64,000 nucleotides of DNA from Pseudoscleropodium purum (taxonomy: Eukaryota > Streptophyta > Bryopsida > Hypnales > Brachytheciaceae), in the NCBI GenBank assembly GCA_963969395.1, contig OZ017795.1, positions 20,069,063 to 20,133,062 on the forward strand. Reading direction: 5' to 3'. Of this stretch, positions 8,812 through 22,563 are shown in pieces. The number at the start of each line of letters is the position of its first letter. Within the stretch, counting starts at the first letter, position 1. The notes under the pieces were generated by a model. The model saw nothing but the letters and a program-made list of their open reading frames with translations. It did not search any database and had not been told where the DNA came from. The position numbers were made by a program, and so were the translations under genes.

Positions 8812-9013
8812 TTTTTTGTAGATCTTGATAAACAATAGTATATTTTCATCGTTTACAACATTCTTCATTGAGGTGGGAAGATATACCCCAATATTTTATA
8901 GGTTTATAGATTTATATGATAAACCTACAAAGTATTGGGGTATTTCTTCCCACCTCAATGAAAGATATTGTAAATGACAAAAATATACTATTGTTTATCA
9001 AGATCTACAAAAA
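8812..9013. repeat. Long foldback repeat, about 93-bp arms
   Basis: The left arm (8812-8905) and right arm (8921-9013) are inverted copies with only a few mismatches and short bulges, around a 15-base loop (8906-8920). The tips are TTTTTTGTAGATCTTGATAA and its complement. Arms this long and this similar fit a foldback MITE, though a transcript would also form a long hairpin able to feed small-RNA processing. No clear target duplication was found beside the tips. Confidence 0.85.
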
Positions 9014-12000
9014 ATGAGAAAAGTTTTTGAATATTATGAATGTCCTAATCCAAAGAATTGTGAAGAAGATTCCATTTGTATGAATGTAGTCAAAGCTATG
9101 ATCTACATCCTTTATATATCGTTTGACAAAACAAAAGATCAATAAGACATAACTGAGCATCCTTTGGAAATCTCTAAATGAATATATATGCCATGTATTT
9201 TTATCGGACAAGGCTACCTTTTACAAATTGTTAAAAATATGTGAAGCATATGATGAAAAACATATATTCATCAATGAAAATGAAAAAAAAAGACATGAAA
9301 AAACCAAAATATTTCTTCATTGCTTCACAATCAATCTTATAGATTGACAAATACTCTTTTTGTATTTCATTTTCATTTCTTTCTAATATTAATATTCATT
9401 CCAATAAAACATTCATTTTCATTTTTTTAAATCCCATTATTTATTTTTGTTAAAATATTTTTGCTTAATTTCCATTTTGTCAATAATGTTGTTCACCTAA
9501 AACAAAGCTTGACAAGTACATTATTCTTGTTTTCCACCCATGATAAAATTTGAAAATTTTGGATTCATATTTGCAATTAGAGGCCCCAAATTAGTTAGGA
9601 GAAGAGAAAAAATGAAAAATTTACATGATATAAAAATAGAAGGCAATTTTTACATTACCCTAGGATGGACAATAAGAAGGTCTATCTTCTATAGCCAAAT
9701 GTCATTTAGATAAAGTTTAGAAACTCAATTCTTTGAAAAATGGTTCTAATTTAGAAAAGGCGGACTCCTCCAATGCTACGGTATACACACCATAATCTCC
9801 ACTTTTTAGCCCTAGATAGATTGGTGGTCAAAGCTATGACATTTTGAAGTGAAATTGTTAGCCTCCTTGAGATAAATCCAAATCAAGTCATTTCATACTT
9901 TTTTTGACACTCAAAAAGTATTGTATAAATTTTCAAAGTTGAAGTAAAGGGGACCTATTTATAGCACTAAACTCCCCATTAAACAATTATTCTTGAAGCT
10001 AAACAAAAGATGCTTCTAAGGATGCTTAAACTCCTTTTACTTGCCTCAAAGTGCTTTTCAACTCCTATTGGTTGTTTTAAAGAGCTTGAAGTGGTTTTAG
10101 AGAATGTAATGGCTCTTTTGCAAACCTTCCTTTATTCCTTCTAAGGGACTCAGTAGATGGCTTAAAATGGACAATGGCAAAATTGGGTCTTTCTACTTTA
10201 GTCCTATGAGCCTTCTTTGGAGGATGTCAATTGGGAGCGGAGGGCAAAAACCTTGGAAATAATACAAAAATAAATATTTACATTTACTATGGATGACAAA
10301 ATTTAGAAATTTTGAATTCATACTTAGATTCAAGAGCCCCAATTTTGATAGAAGACATCATGGAATACATAATTGACATTCCATCCTCTTGTGTGGAAGG
10401 CTTATAGGATTGTATTAATGTAATTTGAAGAAGGTTATATGTATGAGGGTCCAAGGAAAGCATAATGTTTTGGAATTTTTAAGAATTGTTCATGTGGCAA
10501 TTGATTGCAAAATGAAGATTCTTGTCAAGTCTACTACTTTTGTTTATATTTATCTATTTGGATTATATGATTTGCTACTATAAAAAAAATTGGCAAGCCC
10601 TTAACCTTAACTTGGAAAGAAGTGAAGAAACAATGTCTAAAAGTCCTCAAAAAATCTATATTGCTATTGCCAATGTCTAGGTCAAATTGTTTCTTGATAA
10701 TAAAGTACAAAAAAATTATATTTGTAATGAAAGAGTACAAGTGGAGTGTGGACTATTCCTCCATCCAATGAGTATGAGGAATTGAAGATTGGTCTACCAT
10801 AACATTTTTGGGACCGAATGAAAACCATTCTTTTGGAGGAAATTGTATGTAGATTCTCACAAAACATTCTTAAATATAATCTTGAACATTCCTAAACACA
10901 ATCTCAATCCCTAAGGACCAATAACTTTCCTTCATAAAAAAACAGTCAAAATTGTCAATTTTATTGCAATGGGGAAAACCTTTTGTCTTTTGTTTTATTT
11001 GCACACTTAATCATAGTATCTTAAACTAAAATAGTATGAAATTATATGGAAGAAATTTCAGAAACTTCGATTGTGTAAATTGCAAGATATTTGGATATAA
11101 AGAGAGCAATATGTTTTTTCTTCTACCTTACATGACTAGATTATAAGACTTTGAATCTTTTTGACTAATAATCTTTGCACTACATATTTTGATTTTAAAC
11201 TTTTTAAATTCAAGAATTGAGTTGAGAATTTACGAAAAAAATTCATTAAAACCACTTGGTTTTTAGTCTATAAGAAATTGTTGAATAGAAGTAGGTCTAA
11301 AATAGGAGGAATAATTAAATTGGTAACAGTTCTAAGAAAGAATTTATGCACAATAATCTCAACATTGAAATTGTTTAGGAAAAAAAATGAAACCACATGG
11401 AATTTACTTATATGAAAACTTGCTAAAATTAAATTCAAAATTGAGTCTTTTAGGTTACTTTCTAAAGAAAATGTTTTAATTGCCCCCAAACAAGACTTCA
11501 TAACTTTCTCATCACTAATCTAAATAGAATGAATCAAATATTTCCATATAGAAAATAAAAAAATTTAAGATTTATTTTGAGTTATTATAATAAAATTTGG
11601 TTCCTCAGCAAACTCCATTTTGTACTTAATGTGGCATAAATTTTGCTCCTAGGCATCAAATGAAATAATAATTATATTCCTAGAAAGTCAATCTGATTTT
11701 CTATCTTTGTAAAGAATTTCAAAAAGTCTCATAAAAAATTGAGATCATAGAGAATCGTCAAGTGTATCCCAAGGGAACATTAGATCCTTTAAGGGATTAA
11801 TTTGCTAAAAGACTAATTAAAGGAGCCTACTTTGGTTATTTGAGAATTTGGGCAAAATTTATTGACTTTATATAATCTTCAATTTTTGCATGAAATTTTT
11901 TTCCTATAAATGCTAATCATCATAATCTACATGAGAAGCTTTGTTTTATATCATTCCAATAGATATAACAAAAGATTATAAGTGTTTTTTCAATTTCAAT

Positions 12001-12544
12001 GTCAAACCCGGTAGTTAAAATTGTATTCTAAAAAAAGAATAATTAATTTTATTATATTTTTATAGATTTCTATGCATTCAAAAATATTTGAATAACTGAA
12101 TTTCAAATAATGAGGCAAAAATGATGAGGAGTTTTATTCTAAGGACAATGAAGATAGAAAAATATATAAGTCATTTTTCGAACTTAATTTTGAAAATTTT
12201 GAAATATTTTAAAACATAAAAAATACCAATTGTTTCCTAGGACATTCTTACCATTGCAATTAACAATTCTCAATTTCTTGCAAAAGCTAATAACAATTTT
12301 GACTTTTCTTTCATTCAATAATATCATCCACTTTAAATTTTTGTATATTCCCAACCCATTTTTCAACATTTTGACCAAAGTTTACAAATTATGAGACATA
12401 TATTTTTTTTCTAAAAATGTTTAAAGACAAAACTTTTCCTTTTGGAAGGGCTTGAAAAGCCAACATTTTGAGGTTTAGACACAATGAACTTGCAATTGGT
12501 GGGGATATTTACTTAAAATTTTCATGAAGATATACTTGAACAAG
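9014..12544. other. AT-rich non-coding DNA
   Basis: About 3.5 kb of AT-rich sequence. Only short AT-biased reading frames occur, without recognisable domains or splice-linked exons. I see no RNA gene or clear transposon end here. Confidence 0.6.
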
Positions 12545-12765
12545 CAGGGTTGATAGGACGGTTGGACGTCCGGAACGTCCGGACGCAGACGCTGTGTCCA
12601 CACCGTCCGCTGACATTCGCGGACGCCGTCCGCCTGTCCGTCCGCCCCTGTCCGCCCGTCCGCCTTCTAAGGGGGGAGGGACGCTACGTCCTCTGGCGTT
12701 CGTGCGTCTGGACGTTCGGGTTACGGACACTATTTTGGGGCGGACGTAGAGATTCGTCAACCCTC
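12545..12765. mobile_element. CpG-rich hAT-type MITE, 221 bp, perfect 8-bp TSD
   Basis: It starts CAGGGTTGATAGG and ends CGTCAACCCTC, with the last base changed from the family G. TGAACAAG is repeated on both sides (12537-12544 and 12766-12773). It shares the family core GACATTCGCGGACGCCGTCC and the near-end GGGTTACGGACACTATTTTG with the 6.4 and 53.8 kb copies. An extra block of CCGTCCGCCC words makes it about 20 bp longer than the 6.4-kb copy. It has no coding capacity. Confidence 0.92.
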
Positions 12766-13039
12766 TGAACAAGTTAACTGAAGGATCATATTTTTAGATT
12801 TGTTAAAAAACAAATGTAGATAAAGATTTTAGCCTTGCTTTGGAAATGAGTATTTTGAAGCAATTTTGAGTCTCTAAACATCAAAAAACTATAGGGGTTA
12901 AATGTTATGAAGCAAATTTCACAATTTATTCCATGATACTTCACAATTGTTTATTGAGTTTTCTTGGCTCCACTTGTTCCTAAACCCTGAACCCTAAACT
13001 AGTCAATAGAAAACATTGGTCTTGAAGTTTTTTTGGATG

Positions 13040-13626
13040 AATTGTAGGAGAAAATTCATCCATTGATAACTTTTGCTGAAAAGATCTAATTATCAAAGTG
13101 TCTTATTATTTTAAAAAGGTTGAATTTGGTATTCTATAACAAGAATTAACGAGAATTTTGAAGGTAACAACTTTAGACTGAAAATCATTGGGTAGGACTA
13201 GTGTTCAAATTCAAGCTCTTTAAATTTGTTGAAAGACAAACTTTGAATTCTAATTCCCATATAGTTTCCAAAACCATCTTGTATTTAAAAAATATATAGA
13301 AACAACAAAGATAGAATAGGATGAAATTTGTAGTCACGTAAGTAATGAAAAATAAAAATATTCATTTAATCAAAATAAAAAAAGAATCTCAAAATCTTTC
13401 TACAATTTAGAATAAATATCTAAAAGTAAAAGTCAATATAGACATGGCAATCGATAGAAAACACTAGATAAGTTTTCTAAGAGAAACCATAATTGAAACT
13501 TCATTCACTCATAACTTTTGCTAAAAAGATCAAATTACAAAGTTTGTTACTATTTTAGAATGGATATTTAGCGCTTTACAATGTAGACTAATTAAAATTG
13601 TTAAGGTACCAACTTCAATTTTAAGA
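13040..13626. repeat. Diverged direct repeat pair, offset about 445 bp
   Basis: 13047-13180 and 13495-13626 share a diverged but clear common sequence centred on ATAACTTTTGCTGAAAAGAT versus ATAACTTTTGCTAAAAAGAT, followed by similar AATTATCAAAGT and AAGGTAACAACTT words. This is probably an old duplicated repeat. The DNA between and after them (to about 14100) is AT-rich and non-coding. Confidence 0.5.
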
Positions 13627-14099
13627 TCTAGAATTTGGACCTAAAGTATCTTGAACCGCCCTAAAAAAATAACTTTTGAAATTCTCATCAATCTTCAATG
13701 AAATTTGGGACACTTAGAACTTTATACTAGGAAATGCTTGTTCATTGTTTGGAAGGCCAATTGGACAACATTTAAACAATCAAACCTTAGAATTTTAAAC
13801 CCAACAATATAGAACCTAAAATATCCAAAACCAACTAAAAGGTTACCCATAATGATCTTACTCACCTAAAGCAATTACAATGTTCCCTAACATGACCACA
13901 ATGTGAAAGCCTTAAAAAATTACAAAGTTTTTCCTCTAATGAATTTATACTCAAAAGATGGAAATTCCTATTGCAATCACTAGTCACTCCATCATCATCA
14001 TCATCCAAGACATTGATTGTAGCCCCAATCTCAACCTAATATAACCCAATCTCATTTATTGACAAAAAGGTCTATCCAAGATTAATGCAAAACTTCTAA

Positions 14100-14768
14100 T
14101 GGATCATTTACTGGGTGTCTTGAGAAGGGTCTTTCGCCTGTGATGGATCGGTTTAGGTATACCTGGGGGAGGAGGGAGTATGACTTTACAATTAACTCTA
14201 AAAGGGCCCTGATTCGATGATGCACTTCCATACTGATCCAAACTCTATTATCGATTGCAGGTTAACAGAATAACCTTGGAAGTGCACTGTCGAAACAATC
14301 TACAAATCCAGCATTCCTCTCATTCAACGCCACCAAAAGAATCTTGCATTTCATACATATCTGTTCCGAAGCCTACCTCTTCCAGGGCAGAAAGATACAT
14401 ACTATGACTGAGGTAACAATAAATTGAGCAGTGATCCGCCACTTTGAGACCACGTGCCAGACTAAACCTACTCGACTCTAAATAAAATTCTATAGCAGTT
14501 TAGGTGAACTTCTGTGGTCATGCCTGTCCCATCTGTGTTTAAGGACCCCATCTGTGAAGGACGATAGTTGATGACTCCATTTCCTCCATGCACGTCGGGC
14601 AATATGCGAGTACGGCATCGTTTCACTTGTCCAGCTTGAAATGTGACCATTTGCACTGAAGTACCAGCTCATGATGGCCCTGCTCAAAGACCTCGAGAAA
14701 AAACTCGGTGGAAAGTTCCAACTTTTATAATAAGCCGTGAATATCTGCTCAGATATTACTCTTCGAAA
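14100..14768 (-). other. 3' flank of PWP2, likely containing its 3' UTR
   Basis: GC content rises here relative to the AT-rich DNA further left, as is usual next to genes in this window. It lies immediately after the PWP2 stop codon on the minus strand. Short minus-strand reading frames at 14468-14687 overlap each other in two frames and look accidental. I did not identify a polyadenylation site with confidence. Confidence 0.4.
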
Positions 14769-17700
14769 CTAAGGTGTTACAGGGGCCAAGGGTAAAGGCG
14801 AGGGAGCAGAAGACAAGTATTGTAACATGTACAAATTGGATGAGCAGAGGTCAGATAGATCCTCATGCACTGATATGAGGCTTTTCTGAAGACCCCTCAG
14901 TGCGGGAAGCATCTGTGCTTGACGTGCTTCTAAAGTCTTTCCATGTATTACAACAACCTCCTGCACCCACACTCCCAGTTATTTAATCTCAATTATCTAG
15001 TTCAAAAAACTCCTGGCCCCAGGGAAAATTTTGGAAAAGCTAAAAAAGACAGGCGCATAGAACAAGGCTGCACATTGGAATTAAATGATTCCAGCAAATT
15101 GTTCTTAGAAACAGGAGGATAAGAAATAAAATAACCAACCTGACACCATAGGAGCAAGAACTCCAAGTGCACGGAATTTACTATGTATTCGCCCAAAGCT
15201 GTGCAGAGGGTCACCAGATAGTTGACTGGAATCGAAGAAACAACTGTCGTGATCTCTTCTGGAGGCACACACTCTATACACTTCCTGATCAATTTAGGTT
15301 CATTGAGACGAAGAGCAAGCACCAAAGCGCGAGCACTGAGCTTTTCTTCTAGAGCACAGTATATTGCCTGCAACAATAGGACAGTTGGTAAGTCACATCG
15401 GCTATAGCACCTGCAAAAACTGATAAACTTGCATTTTCGTCCTGAAACCTTGAACTATCATAATGGTAATCAGCAGAACACTAATCAAGGATTCGATTAC
15501 GTTCGGTTTAGTACATGCCCAAGTCAAATGCTCAACCTGTTCAACTTACTGCTACCAACAGGTATCACAAAATTGTCATGCTCCAACCAGCTTGTTAAAT
15601 CCAATTGCACACCAGGCATAAGTGGTAAATGCAAGTAAGAGGAGCCTACCTCAGGTGTAACATCAATGGCAATATCAACCGGATCATAAATGAGATTGTC
15701 ATCAATAGAATATATAAGTAAGCCTTCAGTTGTTGCAGCCGCAAAAGTTCTCCCTGTCGGGGCAAGCTGCAGCGCTTTTGAACGAGCGATAGGCCTTCCA
15801 AAGTTTGACTTTGTTCCTGGAAGATTAGGTCCCAACTGTTTATATGACTGCTTAAGACTCATGTCGTCATCACTATCATGATCATCTATCAGGTCCAGCG
15901 GTCCGTCACTTGTCATTCTCTTTGAATTCAACATATCTAAAACTCCATCCAGGGCTTTGTTGTTTGTGATTTGTATCCTTCGCAGGAGCACCTGAGTAAA
16001 TATCCCAATGACGAAGTTAAGAATATTTTGAGAAAATATGACAATGTACAAATGAAATTGTAATTCAGCGCAAGCTGACCAGCCCTCAAGTTTAAGAAAT
16101 GGTACTCTTCGAAATTGCAAAAATGACAGATACAAGGAAACGGACGTAGAGGAGATAAGACGCACCTGTTCCGCTACATCATACATACAGATGTATTTAC
16201 TAGAGCCACCGGCCAAGATAAAGCTGCCATCGGCAGAGTAACTCAAACTAGTGAAAGACTTTCCTGCACTAGAATTTTCCGCTGTTCTACGGTCACCCAT
16301 GAGTCGACCACCCTTTATGTCTCTTCTGCCGTCAATACTACCAGTTTCAATACCCTCTACAGGATCCCAGAAGTGAATATGACCATCAAGTGTACTACAA
16401 GCAATTTGTTTACTATCTGGACGGTAAACAACCGTTAGCACGTCGTGGGTGTGAGTAAAAGTCTCGACGTTGCCCTTTCCTTCAAAAACATCCCAAAGCT
16501 TCACAGTCTTGTCCCAGGATGACGATGCTAACATTTCCTGGCAACAGTAGCGAAGATTATGTCCACTTCAGCAAATCGAATTTAACAGATAATGAGAGAA
16601 AGGCGACTAAGACATGTAGACATCATGATGAAGCTGGTAAATAGTGTAGAATGCTTCGTTCATTCACGAGCAAAGACGAATAAAAAAACTAGACCACATA
16701 GTCTGAACATCCGTAAAACCTTCTGTGAAATTGTCAACAAAGCAGAGCACTAGCAGAAGCATCAGCAGACACAGTGCACAGTCAGATGAACAACACCTAC
16801 CACACGATTGCCCCCCAAACTACTTTAAATATTTCTGAAGCTATCCTGGAAAGGAAATCTCACACTATCACAAAGCTTGACAAAGTCACAATTGATGTAC
16901 GGTACCTCTTGCAAACAAGAGTAAATGATAACTTTCGAGGGTTAATTTACTTACAGAAGTGGGAGAGAAGGATAAACCGTGGACTGGGCCTTCATGTCCG
17001 CTTAGTACATCCAGCAGCCGTCCTGTTTTCACTGACCAAACGTATATCTGCACCAAAGAAGCTTCAAAATTAAAGCTCGTGTATACTAGCAACAAATGGA
17101 ATTTGGTGGGCACAATCGCAACAGAGAACAAGATATCAACCCCTAGCGGCAGCATGGCCCAAAGTGGCAGCTTCCATACCTTTAGGACTTGTAATAAATC
17201 AATCAGAAAGTTTTAAAAATTTAATAATAGAAAGAAGAAATCATACCCTACATTTGTGAACAGTAAATATATATTTTTGAAGGTTACTCTAATCGATTAT
17301 TAGCTTACAAAGCGGACTTGAGCCCTTGAAGGTCAAATGCCTGTAACCAACGCATGCACATTCTTTCGAAGAATTCTTTCTATAGAGCAAACAATGCCGT
17401 AAGAGAAACACAAAGTCCTCGAAGACTGCGCACACTGTACAGTATGGCCAGCCCCATGCCTCACTAATGCTGGAGACAGCAGTATCACAAAGAGATGCAG
17501 TACCTGGAAACCATCGAGGGTCCCTGCGCAAAGAATTTCGCCACTCGGATCTGCTGCAAGTGAAACAAATTGTGTTGGTGTAGGTGTTGTAAACGTCCTA
17601 AAATTTCGGTAACGGACCATGTCGAACGCTCGGACAGTTCCATCTAGAGACGCACTCACCACAACGTGATTTGCTGGCAAAAATAGCACTGCTGTAATGG

Positions 17701-19042
17701 AATTTGCATGCTCAGTGAAGGTCACGAAGCAGGACCCGGACGCCACGTTCCAGAGCTAAACACACGTAAAGAGGGTGTCATAATCCTTCAAGATAACGCC
17801 TTCAAAGACACGGCAAACCCTGAGCTCTTCTACAGCATGTAAAGACTAAGAAAACCTCAGAGCCTGTGTCAACTTCTTACAATCAAAAACATTCAAACAA
17901 TTAAATATACAAGAATCTTGAGTTTTACAAACCTTGAGTTTATTATCATCTGCTCCACTGGCAAGATACTGAGAATCGGGAGAGAATGCCAGACAATTCA
18001 CGTCAAAATAATGCCCTTGCTGCTTCAGAATTTGCGACTCGGTCCGCCACTCCCAAACCAGAAGCTGGCCCAAACTTGCACACCCTAACGCAATCCAGTT
18101 CCCTGCAGCATTGAACGCCACAGTAGAAATCTTCTTCGTCGAAATCGACAAGAGATGATAGCACGTAAACTCTGGAAGCTGGTATATGCCAAAAATTCCA
18201 GTCGAGAATCCTACTACAATAATACTAAGCCCTGGATGATAATCACATGAAGTCAGCTTTGCGGTTTGCTTAAAGAATCGCTTCTCAACATACGACCATT
18301 TCCCAGTCGTAAGATTCACACTACTCTTCATCTTTTTCTTCCCAACCTCGTCCTCTACTTCCATAACCACATCCTCCTTTGGCACATACCGCCACTCAAA
18401 CAGAGCTCCATCACGAGATACAGTATACAATCCGATGTCATCTTCCCTTACAAGGGGCTTGGAAAAGTACACTCCAACAAGAACATCCCGGTGTCCGCTG
18501 AGAGTCACCGTCCGCTGCTCTTGCAATTTATTCGCGGAAAACACTTTCGCCGTCAAGTCCTTCGACCCGGCCACTAACCAGCAGCTATCGGAGCTCCATC
18601 CAATACAAGTGACGGTATCATGGCACCCGGTGAGTGTCTTCAAAAGCTCGAAAGGCGCAAAGACCTTGCGAAACCCTGGCGTCCTCCACAACTGCACGTG
18701 CTTTCCCACGCCGGCTGCAATCAGCTTCCCATCGGGGCTGAACCTCAAAGCTCCCACGGGGCCCTTGAAGGAGAAATGGTGGAGTACCTGCTGCGTGTGC
18801 AAGTTCACGAGAATGCTCCGCCCGTCCTCGTCCACGCTCAACAGGAGCGTTCCGTCGGGGGAGACCTCGATTCGGCTCACGCTCTTCCCGTTCTCGCAGC
18901 GGAGTGTGGTGGACTCCGACTTCTGCAAGTCCGTGACGGAGACGCGGTTGCCGACGGGGGAGAGGAGGAGAGCATCCTTCTTGAATGTAAGGTTGCCGCC
19001 CCGGTAGGGCGCCCCGAGCAGATTACTGAACTTGAAATTCAT
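14769..19042 (-). CDS. PWP2: PWP2, periodic tryptophan protein 2 (U3 snoRNP/SSU processome WD40 protein)
   Basis: Seven exons join in frame to 862 residues: 19042-17933, 17755-17504, 17047-16955, 16537-16166, 15991-15650, 15367-15140 and 14960-14769. All introns are GT..AG and all junctions fall between codons. The start at 19042 gives MNFKFSNLLGAPYRGGN, the conserved PWP2 N-terminus. An in-frame upstream codon at 19090 is not needed. Residues 1-610 form many WD40 repeats (two propellers), with CFVTFTEH, DGTVRAFD, YRNFRTF and SWDKTVKLWD. About 724-840 is the C-terminal Utp12-type helical domain (LRLNEPKLI), ending LPALRGLQKSL. Length matches yeast and plant family members (about 860-920). The family works in the nucleolus in the UTP-B part of the small-subunit processome, needed for early pre-18S rRNA cleavage. 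A low-complexity acidic segment (HDSDDDM) lies near residue 640. Confidence 0.96.
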
Positions 19043-19420
19043 GGCGAGTGCGAAAACTTGACCTAATGCAACATTGACAGTCCAGTTCAACCTACTGCGA
19101 CATCAGTAATGCAATTCGAATTGTTTTAGCTCCAATTCTACAGCAAAATCGCCACTGCGCTGCGCGATTGAGTGGTCAGACGGGCGTGGATGCAAGCATT
19201 CTCGCACCGTGGAGGAGAGGACCGCATTAGGGTTTATGGAGGGTTTAAGGGGCTGTATTGGATGAATGTAGAAGAACGATGGGAAGTTTCACTCTGTCCG
19301 TCAATTTCGATAATGCCCTCCAGGTCCAAAATCGACCTTAGCTGCAGTCTTATGCAAAGTTTCACCGGTTTCACACTATCGTAGGTGCAGGTCTGAAGGT
19401 GCCGAAATTGAATTTCCATG
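19043..19420 (-). promoter_or_regulatory. 5' flank and probable leader of PWP2
   Basis: GC-richer than the AT-rich DNA beyond 19440. This is where the leader and promoter of PWP2 should be, since it lies directly upstream of the start on the minus strand. No TATA box was identified with confidence. Confidence 0.4.
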
Positions 19421-22400
19421 TCAGTTTTTTAGGGGCCACGTCACCTCAAACCCCTTCACAAGATGATATGTGATATTTTTTTTTACAGAAATGACTTAAT
19501 TTATGTTGAATTTGACTTTCTGCTTGTACCTATAGGTGTATACAAAATCATCATTAACCACAAAAAATCACATTTAGATTCTTGCATGGATTGAAGAAAT
19601 TAATTTTGAGGATGTACAAGGCTTAAACACTAGAACATTGTGTTGATTTATGTTACATTTATCACTAGCACTTTGGGAAATTTATGTTTTATTCTTGTGT
19701 TGTTCAAATAATGCATTGTAAATAGTATTGGAATCCCTTTTCATTTACTAATTTGACTCAATTGAAATAAATCTTGCCATTTAATTGTGTCTATACTTAG
19801 TTGCAATTTGTAGCAATAAAAAATACACATACTTCTATGTGCGTTCACCATGTTGGTTTTTGTGGCAGCCTATTGATGTTTAATTCTTTTGCTCGAGAAT
19901 TGCTTCTCCTTTTGCTCAACTCCATTTGCTTTCTTCTACAATACTAGTAGTGTAGATTGAGTATATGGGAAATTCAAGTTTCTTTGGAATGTTTTTATAA
20001 TAGAAGTTTTGAATTTGTTCCAAACTCTCTAACTTGTTTAAAAATGGCGAGGTTGTTTGGTGGTTATGTCATTCATTTTTAAAAGGTAAGAAATTAGGGT
20101 TGAAAACGATTGCAAACAAATCATCTTTTCTTTTTCTTTACTATATAGTGCAATTTTATTTTTGTGTACTAGTGTAACCCAACTTATACACCAAAAACAT
20201 ATTTTATTAAATTTGAAATTCTAAATGAAAAATTCTAGACAATGACCTTATAGTGTATCCTAAATCTTGTTCATCATGTGTTTTGTACTTTTATAGCGTG
20301 AGACCACCAAAATAGTTTTGCATAGAATATGAGTCTTCATTCCCTTATTTACCTCTAATTTACCCTTACTAATCCACAAATTTATGGTATTAATGTGTGT
20401 GACACTAATTTGCAAAAGTCACACTAAATTAGTACACGCCATGAAATACTACTCTATTAGCTACTCCATTAATATTGTATTAGCTTTCATCCATTTTATT
20501 TGTATAAAGAATCTAATTTTAAGGTGACTCTAATTTTGCTTTCTACGTGGAGGGGTAAATTAGTGTAATATATGTATCTTTATCATTAAATTTTTTTAAT
20601 TGAATCTATTTTGTTACAAATTTGATATGTATTGGAGGTTGACTTTTGTGTAGTAGAAAAGGAATTCATAGTTTATATATTAAAATTCCAATTCTACAAT
20701 CAAAACTGCTATAAAATGAAACTAATGATTTTATATATAATTGCAATGAAATTGCAATAAAACTCCCCTCAAGTGTCAATCCTTGGTATAACATAGACCA
20801 CTTTTATCCCATCACTATTTGTACCTTTAAGAAATAATTAATGTTTGGATAAGTATCTATGATCTCAATGTTTATTGTGATTTTTTCAACTTCTTTTTGA
20901 TAGTATATGAACACATTAGTTTTCTAGAAAGGCTAAATTTTTCCAAATATCTCAAAATAGCAAAAGTTCTTCCATTTGAAGCAAAATTGTTCAAGTTCCA
21001 ACAATGAGAATCAAGATATTAAAACAAAAAATTCAATCAACAATTCAATTCAATAGAAAGAACATGCATTGAAAGGTTGACACAACTTAGAAATCATGAA
21101 GAAGGAAGATCTACAATAGTGACACACAATTAATCATTGTTCTCTTTCATCACATGAATAATATATATAACACCACATTGAAATCAAAATAGACTATACA
21201 AGTGATACTTTTTCTTTTGAAGAGATACTAAACATTTATCAACATTTATGCTAAAAATCCTACTCTAACTTATTTCATGATAATGGCATTAGTCTTTCCT
21301 TTGCAAATTAACTATGCACTACATTATGGTTGTTCTCAAAGTCAAAAGCTCCAGATTCAAGGGCATGGAATTGAAGTTGACAGAGAAATTCGTTGAGTTC
21401 ATCTGAAAATATGTATTGAAAACAACATCAAAATACATAGATACAAAGCTTAGCTATGACAAAAAATTATCATGTCAAAGAATATCAATTTTAGTTTGGT
21501 AGTAGATTTAGGATAAAATATTTCTAAAAATTAATGTCAAAATTTTATGATTAAATTTTTTTGTGGTTAATATGAGAATCTTAGGATATAGACTTAGTCA
21601 AGACAATTATAATTTCTAAGCATATTTGTTGGTAAAGAGCTTTGAAATGGTCTAACTTAACCAGTGAGAGTGCTCATAATATTTTGGATTCTTGGCTAGC
21701 TATCCAAAGTATACAACCACCCTTAGAGAATATTAAAAAAAAAGTCATTTACTTAATCATTTCTACAAAAATTACTTAATTTGACTATTGAGTGTAGAAT
21801 TCGCTAGCAAATTGTAGTACTGAGTAGAGATAAATACGCTCAAACAAATACAAAATGGAGAGTGGCTTGCTTTTAGACACAAATAATGACCAAGCTATGA
21901 ATTAGATTGAGTCTTTAGATGTTTCAGTGGGACAAGTATATGAACTTCTTCACATGCTAACCCTTGTTACCAACAACGACTCATCTAAATTCACAAGATT
22001 AATCTGCAATCGGCAAGTAGTGTAAGCACAACTTGACTAAATGTCTATGACCACTATCTTTGAAATGGAAATGGTCTACAGTCTACACCTCCCGCCCACT
22101 GCAACTGGTTGTGCAAAAACTTCCACACTTAACTAAAATTTGATCTTAAGAGAGTTTGTCTCTTGTACCGAAATTGATGTTTCAGGTGATCGAAGTTGAT
22201 CTTCCCAATGAAAGTACGCTAACTTACTGTGAGTTTGAAAATTCACAACTAATTCAATACAACAGCTGCACAAATTACGAGGCTGCAACTTTGTGTTCTG
22301 TTCTGTTCCGTTTGCTCTTGGGAAAAAAAACCCAGAGAAATTCAAAAGCACATAACTCAATTTGCAAAGGTTCAAGGAAACATACTTTAAAATTCTGGGG

Positions 22401-22563
22401 TCGATCATGCAGTCTGATCGACAACCTCGCCAAGGAATTGATCTTAGTTCAAGCTCAGGTCCAACGAATTTTCTGTAAACGACGCAAAGCATGCCCTCGC
22501 TCTCTCCGCGACAAGTAACGAAGTACTGAATTGGAAGAACGCCGACCTTCAATTCTTCAGGAG
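19421..22563. other. AT-rich non-coding DNA
   Basis: About 3.1 kb of AT-rich intergenic sequence with only short, AT-biased reading frames and homopolymer runs. No transposon domain, tandem repeat or RNA gene was recognised. GC rises after about 22400. Confidence 0.6.

Noticed and set aside
8812..9013. The hairpin considered as a microRNA gene
   Set aside because: Arms are too long and evenly matched for a plant microRNA precursor. A foldback element is simpler, and no small-RNA data are available.
12509..12772. Reading frames on both strands over the 12.5-kb MITE, and the same over the 6.4- and 53.8-kb copies
   Set aside because: They are open only because the CpG-rich repeat lacks stops. 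The element has hAT ends and no transposase motif.
12972..13000. CCTAAACCCTGAACCCTAAAC looked like an interstitial telomere repeat
   Set aside because: Only about three degenerate CCCTAAA-like units in AT-rich DNA, too few to call.
18266..19066. Plus-strand reading frames of 100-190 codons
   Set aside because: They are antisense to the first exon of PWP2, which has unmistakable WD40 coding sequence.
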